A stretch of DNA of 30,812 nt from JBHAEC01 sp041855385 (GCA_041855385.1 JBHAEC010000064.1:1-30812), one strand, 5' to 3'; counted from the stretch's first letter, positions 15,361-23,508 are shown. A program made the numbers and translations. Notes: generated by a model not told the origin, from the letters alone.

Positions 15361-16452
15361 CTAGTCTTTTTTTATTGCATGTAAACTATCGCTTTGAATG
15401 CGAATCCCTACCGTATCTCCCGCACCGAATACCCTCTTAGCGCTCGGATTATAGGTTTCCGTATTCAATTCATAGTCACCCACAGTGAGAGCATACTCCT
15501 GCATAGCTCCCATATATGTAGAAGAAATAACCTTCGCTTTAATGGAAGAGTCTTCCACTACCTCAATACTCTCCGGACGAATTACTACTTCTACGGTTTC
15601 CCCCACAGCAAAATCTGCTGCTAAAGACTTAACGACAAACACCTCTCCCAACATTTTGATTTCCGCACTGCCCGCTTCATGATCACGACTTATAATCTCT
15701 CCATCCACGAAGTTTGCATTGCCGATAAAATCAGCCACAAAATGAGACACCGGGTGTTGGTAAATATCAACAGGTGACCCCACCTGCTCTATTTTTCCCT
15801 TGTTCATGATAATGATTTTGTCGGAAAGACTCATCGCCTCCGATTGATCATGAGTTACATAAATACTGGTAATTCCGATACGTTGCTGAATTTTTCGTAT
15901 TTCCTTGCGCATATATACGCGAAGCTTTGCATCCAGATTCGACAGGGGTTCGTCAAAAAGAAGAACCGCCGGTTCCATAACAAGGGCTCTGGCCAGTGCA
16001 ACGCGTTGTTGTTGTCCGCCGGAAAGTTGGTTGGGAAATCTCTTTTCCATCCCTGCCAAACCCACGAGTTCAAGCATTTCCATTACCCGTTTTTCAATCT
16101 CCCCCTTGGGGAGTTTCTTGTTTACCAGCCCATATCCCACATTATCAAACACATTGTAGTGAGGGAAGAGGGCGTAACTTTGAAATACCATAGCCGAATC
16201 GCGCTTATCCGGCGTCATCTCATTGATACACTCTCCATTAAGCAAAATCTCGCCGCTCGTCACATTTTCAAATCCCGCAATCATGCGCAGAGTCGTCGTT
16301 TTTCCGCACCCGGAAGGCCCTAAAAGCGTCACAAACTGACCGCTTTCAATCGACACATTAATAGAATCTACGGCCAAAAAGCTTCCCGTTCCATTATGGG
16401 ACACATATTCTTTAACCAAATTTTTTATCTCTATATTCGCTGCTTTTGCCAT
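15361..16452 (-). CDS. ABC transporter ATP-binding protein, FbpC/PotA class
   Basis: Cytoplasmic ATPase of the importer, 363 residues. Walker A GPSGCGKTT (45-53), Q-loop Gln91, signature LSGGQ (143-147), Walker B LLFDE ending at Glu168, and switch His201. The C-terminal third (from about 240) is a TOBE-type regulatory domain, as in FbpC, PotA and MalK. AGGAG precedes the ATG at 16452. Spacing is 9 bp after the permease and 12 bp before the binding protein, consistent with one transcript. All catalytic residues are present. Confidence 0.93.
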   Translation of the reverse strand: MAKAANIEIKNLVKEYVSHNGTGSFLAVDSINVSIESGQFVTLLGPSGCGKTTTLRMIAGFENVTSGEILLNGECINEMTPDKRDSAMVFQSYALFPHYNVFDNVGYGLVNKKLPKGEIEKRVMEMLELVGLAGMEKRFPNQLSGGQQQRVALARALVMEPAVLLFDEPLSNLDAKLRVYMRKEIRKIQQRIGITSIYVTHDQSEAMSLSDKIIIMNKGKIEQVGSPVDIYQHPVSHFVADFIGNANFVDGEIISRDHEAGSAEIKMLGEVFVVKSLAADFAVGETVEVVIRPESIEVVEDSSIKAKVISSTYMGAMQEYALTVGDYELNTETYNPSAKRVFGAGDTVGIRIQSDSLHAIKKD

Positions 16453-16461
16453 TACAAACTC

Positions 16462-18162
16462 CTAATCCTGAATGCTGAACGTCGTATTTTGTGAACCCAG
16501 TCGATTCAATAATTGTTTAATCACCAAAATCGCCATATAGACGATAAAAATTAGAATCGTGGAAAAGGCCGAAGCCACACCGAATCGATTATCTTCCACT
16601 TGGTCTAAAATGAGTACCGTCAGCAAACTATAGCTTGCAGACACCAGGAAAATAACGGCACTAATGGAAGTCATACTCCTGATAAACGAATAGATTAAAC
16701 TTCCAAAAAAAGCACTCTTAATAAGCGGGAGTGTAATCGTCTTAAATACCCGACCGGAGTTGGCACCCAAATCGGCCGCTGACTCTTCAATGCTGGGGTC
16801 AATTTGCTGTAAGCTTGCCACTCCCGCACGAATCCCAATGGGTACGGCACGCACAACAAAGGCCGCTATGAGGATAGCCGCCGTTCCCGTAAGGGGAATG
16901 GGATAATCGTTAAATGTTAAAATGTACCCGATACCGATAACTGTTCCGGGCACGGCGATGCTTAGTAGGGAGGCAAAATTGATAAACCCTCGTCCGATAA
17001 ATTTCTTGCGCACTACAAGGTAGGCAATAATCATCCCCAGAAGACCCGCAATCGGAGTGGACACGATAGAAAGCAAAGTCGTATCAATGATAGCATCCTT
17101 TCCTACACTAAGGACATATTCATAGTGTTTCAGCGTAAAGGAATAATCTACGCCCCACATCTTGATAACCGAGGCTACCGGAATGAGGCCGTAAATAGCG
17201 ATGACCACAATTGTTATGAGGAAACAAAATCCTGCTATAGGCCATACCACGGAAGGGTCGGAAATCATGGTACGCTCACGTGATGCCTTGCCGGATACGG
17301 TAACATAGGTTTTCTTTTCCACCCAGTATTTCGATAGTACAAATAAAATAATGGCAATATTGAGGAGAATAACGGCTACCGCCGCACCCCCCTGCATATC
17401 ATAACTGCCAATCGTTTGCAAATATACCTGCGATGCCAAGGTAGAAAAGTTCCCCCCAATGGCCATAGGATTGGCAAAGTCCGCTACCGACTTGATAAAA
17501 ACAAGCAAAAACGCATTGGCAATCCCCGGTCTTACCAAAGGAACCGTAATACTGCTAAATGTCCTCCACTTAGAAGATCCCAAATCTCTCGCCGCATCTT
17601 CCACCGAAGAGTCGATGGAACGAAGCATCCCTGCCAATAGTAAAAAAGCAATGGGGAAGAAAGATATGGTCTGCACAAAAATAAGCCCCGTCAACCCGTA
17701 TATATTGGTATTGCTCATACCTAACAGGCCATGAGTAATAAGCCCTCGGCTACCGAAGAGCATAATGATGGACAACGCCACAGAAAAGGGAGGCGACACC
17801 ATGGGCAATAAAGCCATAAGATTAAAAATTTTCTTTCCTCTTATGTCGAGATGGGACGAACAATAGGCAAACATAAATCCGATAACCGTCGCCAACACAC
17901 TCACAATAAAACCCAACAGTAATGTATTTGTAAGCGCCTTATAGGTCTCGCTCATGACAAAGACATTCTTATACGCATCAAGCGACATCGTACCGTCTGT
18001 AGATATAACGCTCTGCTTAACCACTTCCAGCAGAGGCCAAACGATAAAAATCAACAAAACAATAATAGTACTGACGGCAACCGTAGCTACGATAGGATCC
18101 CTAAAGGTATTCCTTGTCGTTTGGATTTGCTCCGCCATACTATTTCGAACAGCACTAAACAT
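16462..18162 (-). CDS. ABC transporter permease, fused double permease (FbpB/ThiP type)
   Basis: Inner-membrane channel of the importer. The 566-residue protein contains two permease units in one chain, about 12 membrane helices. There are two EAA loops for ATPase contact: VEDAARDLGSSKWR near 187-200 and IEESAADLGANSGR near 458-471. The fused form is typical of ferric-iron (FbpB/AfuB) and thiamine (ThiP) importers, whereas phosphonate and polyamine systems usually have separate permeases. AGGAGG sits just upstream of ATG 18162. First gene of the operon, with a consensus promoter 54-83 bp upstream. Confidence 0.92.
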   Translation of the reverse strand: MFSAVRNSMAEQIQTTRNTFRDPIVATVAVSTIIVLLIFIVWPLLEVVKQSVISTDGTMSLDAYKNVFVMSETYKALTNTLLLGFIVSVLATVIGFMFAYCSSHLDIRGKKIFNLMALLPMVSPPFSVALSIIMLFGSRGLITHGLLGMSNTNIYGLTGLIFVQTISFFPIAFLLLAGMLRSIDSSVEDAARDLGSSKWRTFSSITVPLVRPGIANAFLLVFIKSVADFANPMAIGGNFSTLASQVYLQTIGSYDMQGGAAVAVILLNIAIILFVLSKYWVEKKTYVTVSGKASRERTMISDPSVVWPIAGFCFLITIVVIAIYGLIPVASVIKMWGVDYSFTLKHYEYVLSVGKDAIIDTTLLSIVSTPIAGLLGMIIAYLVVRKKFIGRGFINFASLLSIAVPGTVIGIGYILTFNDYPIPLTGTAAILIAAFVVRAVPIGIRAGVASLQQIDPSIEESAADLGANSGRVFKTITLPLIKSAFFGSLIYSFIRSMTSISAVIFLVSASYSLLTVLILDQVEDNRFGVASAFSTILIFIVYMAILVIKQLLNRLGSQNTTFSIQD

Positions 18163-18176
18163 GAATCCTCCTAAAT

Positions 18177-18207
18177 GTGATTAGTAATTATTATATATTT
18201 ATATCAC
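18177..18207. promoter_or_regulatory. AT-rich inverted repeat in the importer leader, possible operator
   Basis: GTGAT (18177-18181) and ATCAC (18203-18207) flank an AT-only core between the -10 box and the permease start. The location suits a repressor site, for example for a metal regulator, but the arms are short and it does not match a Fur box well. Confidence 0.25.
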
Positions 18208-18215
18208 CGTCTAAT

Positions 18216-18245
18216 ATGATACTAAGAAGGTAAAGGTAGTGTCAA
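18216..18245 (-). promoter_or_regulatory. Promoter of the ABC importer operon
   Basis: Minus strand: consensus -35 TTGACA (18240-18245), 18-bp spacer, -10 TATCAT (18216-18221). The permease ATG is about 54 bp downstream. Confidence 0.75.
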
Positions 18246-18314
18246 ACCTTTGCCTTATGCTATTTATAAAATATTATCCTCTTCAAGTGCCAAAAACGCA
18301 TACATTCTTGTAAA

Positions 18315-19106
18315 TTATTTTACCGCCTCTAGCTGAAAAATCGGGCAATCTTCATATGTAAGTGACTCATCCACCTGCACATAAGGGCGAATATCCGCAT
18401 AACAACGAACCTGCCCAAATCCGATTCGGCGAAGTTCATTTATATCCCACAACGGTCTTTCACATTTACTGATGGGCAGACAATCTTTGATTTCTGTGCA
18501 TTCTTTCAAAAGACATTCATCAACCGTTGCATGGACTCCGGCTTTTTCTCTTTTCGCATCCAGAAAATTCACATGTCCGTAATGAGAATCAAAATTATAT
18601 AATTGCCCACCCTTCATCAGAACACGGTGCCATTCCCTATAGGCTCTCCCTACATCCTCTAATGTCCATGTTACATTGCGACTGACTATCATGTGAAAGG
18701 AGAAATCGGAAAAAGATAGAGCCTGTGCATTCATTTCATAAAAGCTGACCGGTGACTTAAAATCTGCAGCATTGTTTCTTGCCAATTGCACCATCTCAGG
18801 AGAAACATCAATGCCTATCAGCTCATACTTTTTCCCATACATTTTGGCCAGGTCCTTAATATAGGGCTCCAGCAGAAAAAGAAAAAATCCCGTTCCCGTT
18901 CCCACATCCAAAAGGCGAAAGGCATCCTCTTCCTTAATCAACTTTATATTATTCTCCCACCAAAGATCCAGTCCGGGCTTAATTCTCTCTGCCCAAGCAA
19001 GGGCATTTTTACTTTTTAGTTCTTGCAAGCGTACCGCATTAAATGCGGCACTTCTTTCTGTCCAATAGGCTTTTATCCGTTTCATTATAGCTGTTGTTTT
19101 GTCCAT
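18315..19106 (-). CDS. Class I SAM-dependent methyltransferase
   Basis: Predicted methyltransferase of unknown substrate, 263 residues. The Rossmann-like SAM domain shows motif I LLDVGTGTGFFLFLL (about 65-79), the acidic residue ending the second strand in LIGIDVSPEMV, and a post-motif SRNVTWTLED. The C-terminal third has three Cys-bearing segments (ECLLKECTEIKDC, SKCER, EDCPIF), unusual for the class and possibly metal-related. GAGGAAG lies 5 bases upstream of the ATG. It is between tRNA-Ser and the ABC importer on the same strand, but the tRNA terminator and the importer promoter suggest separate transcription. I see no strong promoter of its own; read-through from the tRNA is possible. Confidence 0.8.
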   Translation of the reverse strand: MDKTTAIMKRIKAYWTERSAAFNAVRLQELKSKNALAWAERIKPGLDLWWENNIKLIKEEDAFRLLDVGTGTGFFLFLLEPYIKDLAKMYGKKYELIGIDVSPEMVQLARNNAADFKSPVSFYEMNAQALSFSDFSFHMIVSRNVTWTLEDVGRAYREWHRVLMKGGQLYNFDSHYGHVNFLDAKREKAGVHATVDECLLKECTEIKDCLPISKCERPLWDINELRRIGFGQVRCYADIRPYVQVDESLTYEDCPIFQLEAVK

Positions 19107-19150
19107 TTCGCTTCCTCACGTACAACTGCCCCTGCAAAATCCTCAATAGT

Positions 19151-19178
19151 AAAAAAACCGCCTGCATACACAGACGGT
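19151..19178 (-). terminator. Terminator of tRNA-Ser
   Basis: On the minus strand ACCGTCTG pairs with CAGGCGGT (one wobble) over a 6-base loop and is followed by seven Ts. It starts 12 bases after the tRNA 3' end. Confidence 0.88.
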
Positions 19179-19189
19179 CATTTTTATTC

Positions 19190-19280
19190 TGGCGGAGAGC
19201 CAGGGATTTGAACCCTGGGTACGGTATCACCGCACACATGATTTCCAATCATGCTCCTTAAGCCACTCGGACAGCTCTCC
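19190..19280 (-). tRNA. tRNA-Ser (anticodon GGA)
   Basis: The minus strand from 19280 gives a complete 91-base tRNA with encoded CCA. The acceptor arm GGAGAGC pairs with GCTCTCC. The anticodon stem CATGA/TCATG holds the loop TTGGAAA, so the anticodon is GGA (reads UCC and UCU). The long variable arm (GTGCGGTGATACCGTAC region) is typical of serine tRNAs, and the T arm CAGGG-TTCAAAT-CCCTG is normal. Confidence 0.97.
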
Positions 19281-19295
19281 ATAAGTTACCATATT

Positions 19296-19324
19296 ATGAT
19301 ACACATTATCGGACATACTGTCAA
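19296..19324 (-). promoter_or_regulatory. Promoter of tRNA-Ser
   Basis: Minus strand: TTGACA (19319-19324), exactly 17 bp, TATCAT (19296-19301). The tRNA 5' end is 15 bp beyond the -10, leaving a very short leader. Confidence 0.85.
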
Positions 19325-19409
19325 TGCATGATTAATAATTTTCTGTGGTTCTACACCTTATCAATTTCTTTCTCACTCCGATCAGCCTTATATCCTCCTA
19401 CGGTTTCCT

Positions 19410-19452
19410 CTATACTATCAAAGCAACATCGCCTATACTATCAGTGTAGTAT
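19410..19452. repeat. Direct repeat and palindrome upstream of cobT
   Basis: CTATACTATCA occurs twice (19410-19420 and 19433-19443, 23 bp start to start). The second copy is part of the palindrome ATACTA-N6-TAGTAT (19435-19452). Two copies two helical turns apart, about 45-85 bp before the start codon, suggest a regulator site. TATACT in each copy could also serve as a -10 box. There is no cobalamin riboswitch here. Confidence 0.45.
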
Positions 19453-19493
19453 TTTTCTAAAACAAAGCTAAAATTTAGATACATGAGGTTTTT

Positions 19494-20498
19494 ATGATGA
19501 TAGAACAAAAAACGGCCAATCATTTAAATTCCCTCTGCATGATTCCCGGAAGTATGGGACTGTGGGAAACATATTTTAAGCAGCTCTGTACATCATGGGG
19601 CACTATGGACAAAAAAATCCGCCCCTACCATCTTATCTATGCCGCAGATAACGGTATCGTAAGCGAAGGGCATATCGGCTTCAGCCATGAAATTACCCGG
19701 CTCCATGCCATCAACATGGCAAAGGGTGGCGCCGCTATCAGCGGATTATGCGAGTGTGCCGAGATTCCTTTTGAGGTCATAGACGCGGGAATCTGCTCCG
19801 AAAGCCCCATAGGCCGTAGCATAAAAGCCGCAAAGGGGACTAAAAACTTTCTTTTAGAGCCCGCCATGTCGGAACAGGAGTTTCAAACAGTTTGGGACGG
19901 AGCCGCCACTCTTATTAAAGAAAAGGCCCGGAAAAACATCACTCTCTTCTCTTTCGGAGAAATGGGAATCGGAAACACTACCACCAGTGCAGCGGTTCTC
20001 TCCGCATTGGCCAATCTCGCCCCCTTCGAAACCGTAGGTCGCGGTTCCGGAGCCGATTCGGAAACCCTTAAGAAGAAGACAGAGATTGTAAAAAAAGCCC
20101 TCTTCACTCATGCGAAGCATCTGTCTACACCGGAAAGCATTTTGCAACATGTGGGCGGTTTTGATCTCGTGGCCTTGACCTCCTCTATGCTCACCAGTGC
20201 CTCTTTAGGGATCCCCTATGTCATAGACGGTTATATCTCCTGTGTTGCCCATGCCTGTGCTTATACTATTAATCCGAATATTTCCATGTTCGCCTTCCCT
20301 TCCCACATGTCAAGGGAAAGAGGTATGAGCGCTGCTCTTCACTATTCGGGCCTACATAGAGATATGGTTCCCATCCACGCACAAATGGCTTTGGGCGAGG
20401 GAACAGGAGCCGTTATGATGATTCAACTGCTCAAAATGATTCATTTCACCTTCCTCCACATGACGACCCTAGATTCTTTATTTGAAGAAAAAGCATAA
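19494..20498 (+). CDS. cobT: Nicotinate-nucleotide--dimethylbenzimidazole phosphoribosyltransferase
   Basis: Makes the alpha-ribotide of the lower ligand for cobamide assembly from nicotinate mononucleotide and a base. The 334-residue protein is slightly shorter than the usual 350. Family features: AADNGIVSEGHIGFS (about 50-64), GGAAIS (78-83), FGEMGIGNTT (154-163), VGRGSGAD (181-188) and the catalytic Glu302 in LGEGTGA. GAGG lies 5 bases before ATG 19494; ATG 19497 is an equally possible start. It stands alone, with no cobS, cobU or cobC beside it. The lower ligand (benzimidazole, adenine or phenolic) cannot be predicted from one gene, and no tandem ArsAB-like second copy is present. Confidence 0.9.
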   Translation: MMIEQKTANHLNSLCMIPGSMGLWETYFKQLCTSWGTMDKKIRPYHLIYAADNGIVSEGHIGFSHEITRLHAINMAKGGAAISGLCECAEIPFEVIDAGICSESPIGRSIKAAKGTKNFLLEPAMSEQEFQTVWDGAATLIKEKARKNITLFSFGEMGIGNTTTSAAVLSALANLAPFETVGRGSGADSETLKKKTEIVKKALFTHAKHLSTPESILQHVGGFDLVALTSSMLTSASLGIPYVIDGYISCVAHACAYTINPNISMFAFPSHMSRERGMSAALHYSGLHRDMVPIHAQMALGEGTGAVMMIQLLKMIHFTFLHMTTLDSLFEEKA

Positions 20499-20503
20499 AA
20501 ATA

Positions 20504-20551
20504 CCCTATCCGAGAAAATATTTCGCCATTCTCGGATAGGGCCTTTTGTTT
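20504..20551. terminator. Bidirectional terminator between cobT and fprA
   Basis: CCCTATCCGAGAA (20504-20516) and TTCTCGGATAGGG (20529-20541) form a perfect 13-bp stem with a 12-base loop. The plus side continues CCTTTTGTTT and the minus side TATTTTTATG. Confidence 0.92.
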
Positions 20552-20600
20552 ATTTGAAAGTTATCCTTGTCCCATAATGGGGCAAAACTTTAGAATCCGT

Positions 20601-21836
20601 CTATTTTTCAAGACTCAGTTCCGTCGCATCCAGTGATGCCACAATAGCATCGGCCAACTCTTCAAACAAAGGAAGTTGTTCATCATGAAGAGCGCTCTTT
20701 ATATCCAGTGGGGTGCCTACGATTTCCATATTCTTGAACTCTTCAGTAAAGATTTTCACCATTTTGTTCATCGCCGCCGATGCCCATGAATGGCACCCGA
20801 CGATGGATACCTTTCGGCCATGGAAATTAAGAGCCAAGAGTTCATCCAAGAGAGATGCCATGGACAGATAGAGCCCCAGATTATAGGTAGGTGCCATGCA
20901 CACAAGATGACTGTATTTCCAAGCGTCTGCAATAATATAAGAAGGATTTGTCTTGGATACGTCATAGATTTTTATATCTGTCACGCCTCTTAGAGAAAGT
21001 AATCTCGCCAATTGTTGTGCCATTTCCGCTGTATTACCGTACATAGAACCGAAAGCAATAACAACACCTTTTTTCTCTGCCGTATAGGTGCTCCAGTGCA
21101 TATACTTATCCACCATATAACTAATGCTTTCCGGTGTTCTCCAAATCGGTCCGTGAAGAGGTGCAATCATTTTAGGAGCAAGGGGCAGAATCTTTTTGAT
21201 GGCATTCTGTACCTGGCTTCCGTACTTGCCCACGATATTCGTATAATAACGGCGCGCCTCATCTTCATAGACGCGTTCAAAATCCATTTGATCGGCAAAA
21301 ATATTTCCGTTTATCGTACCGAAGGTACCGAATGCGTCAGCAGAGAAAATAACCCCCGTCGTCTCCTCAAAGGTAGCGGTTACTTCCGGCCAGTGCACCA
21401 TCGGCATAGTCAAACTTTTTAAGGTATGCTTTCCAAGAGAGATAGTATCGCCATCTTTTACTTCATAGTAGTTTTCAGGGAATGAATGTCCGTAAAATTG
21501 TTCAAATAAGCGGAATGTCGTTTTGTTCCCCACCATGCGCACCTTTGGATAGCGCTGCACGACTTCAAGTAAAGTAGAGCAATGATCCGGCTCCATATGG
21601 TTGATAACGATAAAATCAAGCTCCCGTCCGTTTAGCAAATGTGTGAGATTATCAAAAAATTCTTGACGAATGCTATCATCAACGCTATCGATAACCGCTG
21701 TTTTCTCATCATCTATAAAGTAAGAATTATAGCTCACTCCCATAGGAATTGGGAATAGATTCTCAAAACGCTCCGTATCCCAATCATTGCTTCCGATCCA
21801 ATAAATATGGTCCGTTAATTTTTGCTCGCAGTGCAT
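20601..21836 (-). CDS. fprA: Flavodiiron protein (A-type), O2/NO reductase
   Basis: Cytoplasmic enzyme reducing O2 to water or NO to N2O, protecting anaerobes from air. The 411-residue protein is the minimal A-type. The N-terminal metallo-beta-lactamase-like domain has di-iron ligands His80, Glu82, Asp84 (HMEPDH, also His85), His148, Asp167 and His228. The C-terminal flavodoxin domain has the FMN phosphate loop GSMYGNT (263-269) and APTYNLG. No rubredoxin domain is fused, so an external rubredoxin or reductase must supply electrons. AAGGAAGG is 6 bases before the ATG. It is a single gene with its own promoter and a shared terminator, divergent from the TM2 gene. Confidence 0.95.
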   Translation of the reverse strand: MHCEQKLTDHIYWIGSNDWDTERFENLFPIPMGVSYNSYFIDDEKTAVIDSVDDSIRQEFFDNLTHLLNGRELDFIVINHMEPDHCSTLLEVVQRYPKVRMVGNKTTFRLFEQFYGHSFPENYYEVKDGDTISLGKHTLKSLTMPMVHWPEVTATFEETTGVIFSADAFGTFGTINGNIFADQMDFERVYEDEARRYYTNIVGKYGSQVQNAIKKILPLAPKMIAPLHGPIWRTPESISYMVDKYMHWSTYTAEKKGVVIAFGSMYGNTAEMAQQLARLLSLRGVTDIKIYDVSKTNPSYIIADAWKYSHLVCMAPTYNLGLYLSMASLLDELLALNFHGRKVSIVGCHSWASAAMNKMVKIFTEEFKNMEIVGTPLDIKSALHDEQLPLFEELADAIVASLDATELSLEK

Positions 21837-21904
21837 ACATTTCCTTCCTTTCAGAGGCTATTTATACCTCAACTAGGCTAATTTAGACAAACTCTTTCTA
21901 CTAT

Positions 21905-21933
21905 ATGATACTAACAATTTTTTAATCTTTCAA
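21905..21933 (-). promoter_or_regulatory. Promoter of fprA
   Basis: Minus strand: -35 TTGAAA (21928-21933), 17-bp spacer, -10 TATCAT (21905-21910), about 70 bp upstream of the fprA ATG. Confidence 0.7.
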
Positions 21934-21938
21934 TACTT

Positions 21939-22004
21939 AAGAAGAACCTTTCTCAGTAATTGTATACCAAGTTTGTAGAGCATTTATGAGTAAAAGTTCT
22001 TCTT
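21939..22004. repeat. Long imperfect inverted repeat upstream of fprA
   Basis: AAGAAGAACCTTTCTCA (21939-21955) is nearly complementary to TGAGTAAAAGTTCTTCTT (21987-22004), with 9 perfect outer pairs, around a 31-base centre. It abuts the fprA -35 box. There is no T-tract on either side, so it is not a simple terminator. Confidence 0.55.
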
Positions 22005-22057
22005 CATGCAAAATACTTTACTTGACTGACTTTATACAAAATATATTCAAATATATG

Positions 22058-22066
22058 TGATATAAT
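22058..22066 (+). promoter_or_regulatory. Extended -10 promoter of the TM2 gene
   Basis: TGATATAAT matches the extended -10 form, about 80 bp before the ATG. The TATAAT is also the start of a 14-bp tandem repeat, so a second TATAAT follows at 22075. Confidence 0.55.
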
Positions 22067-22095
22067 AACCATAGTATAATAACCATAGTATACTA
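22061..22095. repeat. 14-bp tandem repeat with terminal palindrome
   Basis: TATAATAACCATAG occurs twice without a gap (22061-22074, 22075-22088), followed by TATACTA. The junction makes the 10-bp palindrome TAGTATACTA (22086-22095). The repeats overlap or directly follow the TM2 gene promoter. Confidence 0.75.
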
Positions 22096-22146
22096 AACTT
22101 TACAGCTTTACTTATAGAATCATCTTCTCACTAAAAGGAGTAAAAT

Positions 22147-22476
22147 ATGAGACCTGAACTCTATACCCATTTAACAACAACACAGAAGAATTATGTCCAA
22201 ACCGGATTATTGGCAAAAGAAAAAAGCAAGGGGACAGCCTATTTGTGCTGGCTACTCTCCTTCGCATTGGTTAACGGTATGCAAAAATTTTATCTTAACC
22301 GCCCCTTTATGGGATTTATGTATTTTATTACGGGAGGGTTCCTCTATATCGGTACAATTTGGGACCTTTTCACCTTGGGATCTCAAGTGGATGAATATAA
22401 TAATAATCTTGAACAACAACTTATCGCCGAATCCCTCCGTCTGTACCCGGACACATCTTCGTCCAATCACCCCTAA
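22147..22476 (+). CDS. TM2-domain membrane protein
   Basis: Small membrane protein of unknown role, 109 residues. The TM2 domain comprises two hydrophobic helices (about 30-44 and 54-75) joined by a short turn with GMQKFYLNRPFMGF and ending in IGTIWDLFTLGSQVDEYN, a pattern typical of the family. The N-terminal about 28 residues and the C-terminal tail are polar. AAAGGAG lies 7 bases before the ATG. It has its own repeat-rich promoter region, divergent from fprA, and a strong terminator, so it is a single-gene unit. Confidence 0.87.
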   Translation: MRPELYTHLTTTQKNYVQTGLLAKEKSKGTAYLCWLLSFALVNGMQKFYLNRPFMGFMYFITGGFLYIGTIWDLFTLGSQVDEYNNNLEQQLIAESLRLYPDTSSSNHP

Positions 22477-22503
22477 AATAATCTACATCAATTCATTAAA
22501 CAT

Positions 22504-22552
22504 AAAAAGAGATATAAGCGGAAAATCTTTCCGGCTTATATCTCTTTTTATA
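22504..22552. terminator. Bidirectional terminator between the TM2 gene and the TauE-like gene
   Basis: AAAAAGAGATATAAGC (22504-22519) pairs with GCTTATATCTCTTTTT (22534-22549), with further GGAAA/TTTCC pairing inside. The stem starts and ends with A/T runs, so it can act on both strands. It reaches to within a few bases of the TauE-like stop codon at 22555. Confidence 0.92.
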
Positions 22553-22554
22553 AT

Positions 22555-23508
22555 TTATGGCTTCAAAAACAGTTGCTCCACATCGACAAAGCCCTGCGGA
22601 ACCGGCTGTACCAAGTAGAGGCAAAGCACCACGAACACAATCATGCCGATGGCCACATAAGAGAATCCTCCTCGATTGTTGAACTCATAAAGTCCAAAGC
22701 TTCTCACGCAAATCGCAGCACCGATTGCCGCCACTAAAGCGGCCATAGAGAATTGCTGAGTAAGAACAAAGAGAGTCATCATCCCCACAAAAGCGGCTCC
22801 GATAGCTACAATCCCCATCATACCATCCACCTTACTCGGATAGGTCCGTCGCAACCCGGCATAGTAAGAGGATCCTTCAATACCGAATAATCCCGTAAAA
22901 ATATGAAGGCCTGCCAGCCACATATTCCAACTCCCCTCAAAGGCACGGCGATGTTTACCGGCATACCAGGCAAACCAAGTATATGCCAAAATCCCGAGCC
23001 CTACGAAAATGTAGTAATAGGGAGCCATAACCGCTCCAAATCCGAGAGGTCCGAAAACATAAGCCGAAACGATAACCCCTACCATCGTCACCATGATAGA
23101 AGAAAGCATAAGCCCCAGCACCTCTTTAACCGTCGGCCTTTTGTCCGCAGGAATACGGTAGTACACTGCGGCGGACAATTCCAAGATAAAGGCAACGATG
23201 AACAAAGTCATAGCGAGAAACGGTTTAACAAAAATCAAACCTGCCGTAAGCAGAAGGGGAATGGCAATTTTCCATCCCTTAAAGAAGGTGAGTTCCTTCG
23301 TCTTTAACCGCACGGCTTGTGTTTCTAATGTGAAATTGTTATACACAATGAAAGTAAGCATAAAAACGAGCAGCTCCATAGGCGAAGCGCCAAGGTACAA
23401 AACAAACGGAGCCAATAACATGGTCATAGCGGCGCCGGTAAACCGAGAAAAGAAGGCCGCTACAAAACCGGCTATAACAAAGGGCAATAGTAAAAACAAT
23501 AATTCCAT
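22555..23508 (-). CDS. TauE/SafE-like (DUF81) membrane transporter
   Basis: Polytopic membrane protein, 317 residues with about 8 hydrophobic helices. The N-terminal VIAGFVAAFFSRFTGAA followed by a long helix pair resembles TauE/SafE permeases, which export sulfite, sulfoacetate or related organosulfur anions. The two halves show weak internal similarity, as expected for the family's inverted repeat. GGGGGA is 8 bases before the ATG. Single gene with its own promoter, convergent with the TM2 gene and downstream of phoR on the same strand. The sulfonate-type importer at 1-2144 is too far away to prove a link. Substrate unknown. Confidence 0.65.
   Translation of the reverse strand: MELLFLLLPFVIAGFVAAFFSRFTGAAMTMLLAPFVLYLGASPMELLVFMLTFIVYNNFTLETQAVRLKTKELTFFKGWKIAIPLLLTAGLIFVKPFLAMTLFIVAFILELSAAVYYRIPADKRPTVKEVLGLMLSSIMVTMVGVIVSAYVFGPLGFGAVMAPYYYIFVGLGILAYTWFAWYAGKHRRAFEGSWNMWLAGLHIFTGLFGIEGSSYYAGLRRTYPSKVDGMMGIVAIGAAFVGMMTLFVLTQQFSMAALVAAIGAAICVRSFGLYEFNNRGGFSYVAIGMIVFVVLCLYLVQPVPQGFVDVEQLFLKP

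Larger units (their letters stand above)
21837..22146. other. 310-bp divergent regulatory region (fprA / TM2 gene)
   Basis: No gene is seen in this AT-rich stretch. From left to right it holds the fprA leader and promoter, a long imperfect inverted repeat, a TTGACT-like element, an extended -10 promoter for the TM2 gene, and a 14-bp tandem repeat ending in a 10-bp palindrome. Each is listed separately. Confidence 0.7.

Noticed and set aside
18177..18207. Fur box in the importer leader
   Set aside because: AT-rich with short GTGAT/ATCAC arms, but it does not fit the GATAAT-type Fur pattern; kept only as a low-confidence operator.
19325..19493. Cobalamin riboswitch upstream of cobT
   Set aside because: No B12-box-like conserved core is visible; only short repeats and a palindrome.
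22193..22618. 141-residue plus-strand frame overlapping the TM2 gene
   Set aside because: Out-of-frame shadow of the TM2 gene that runs through the terminator hairpin into the convergent gene.
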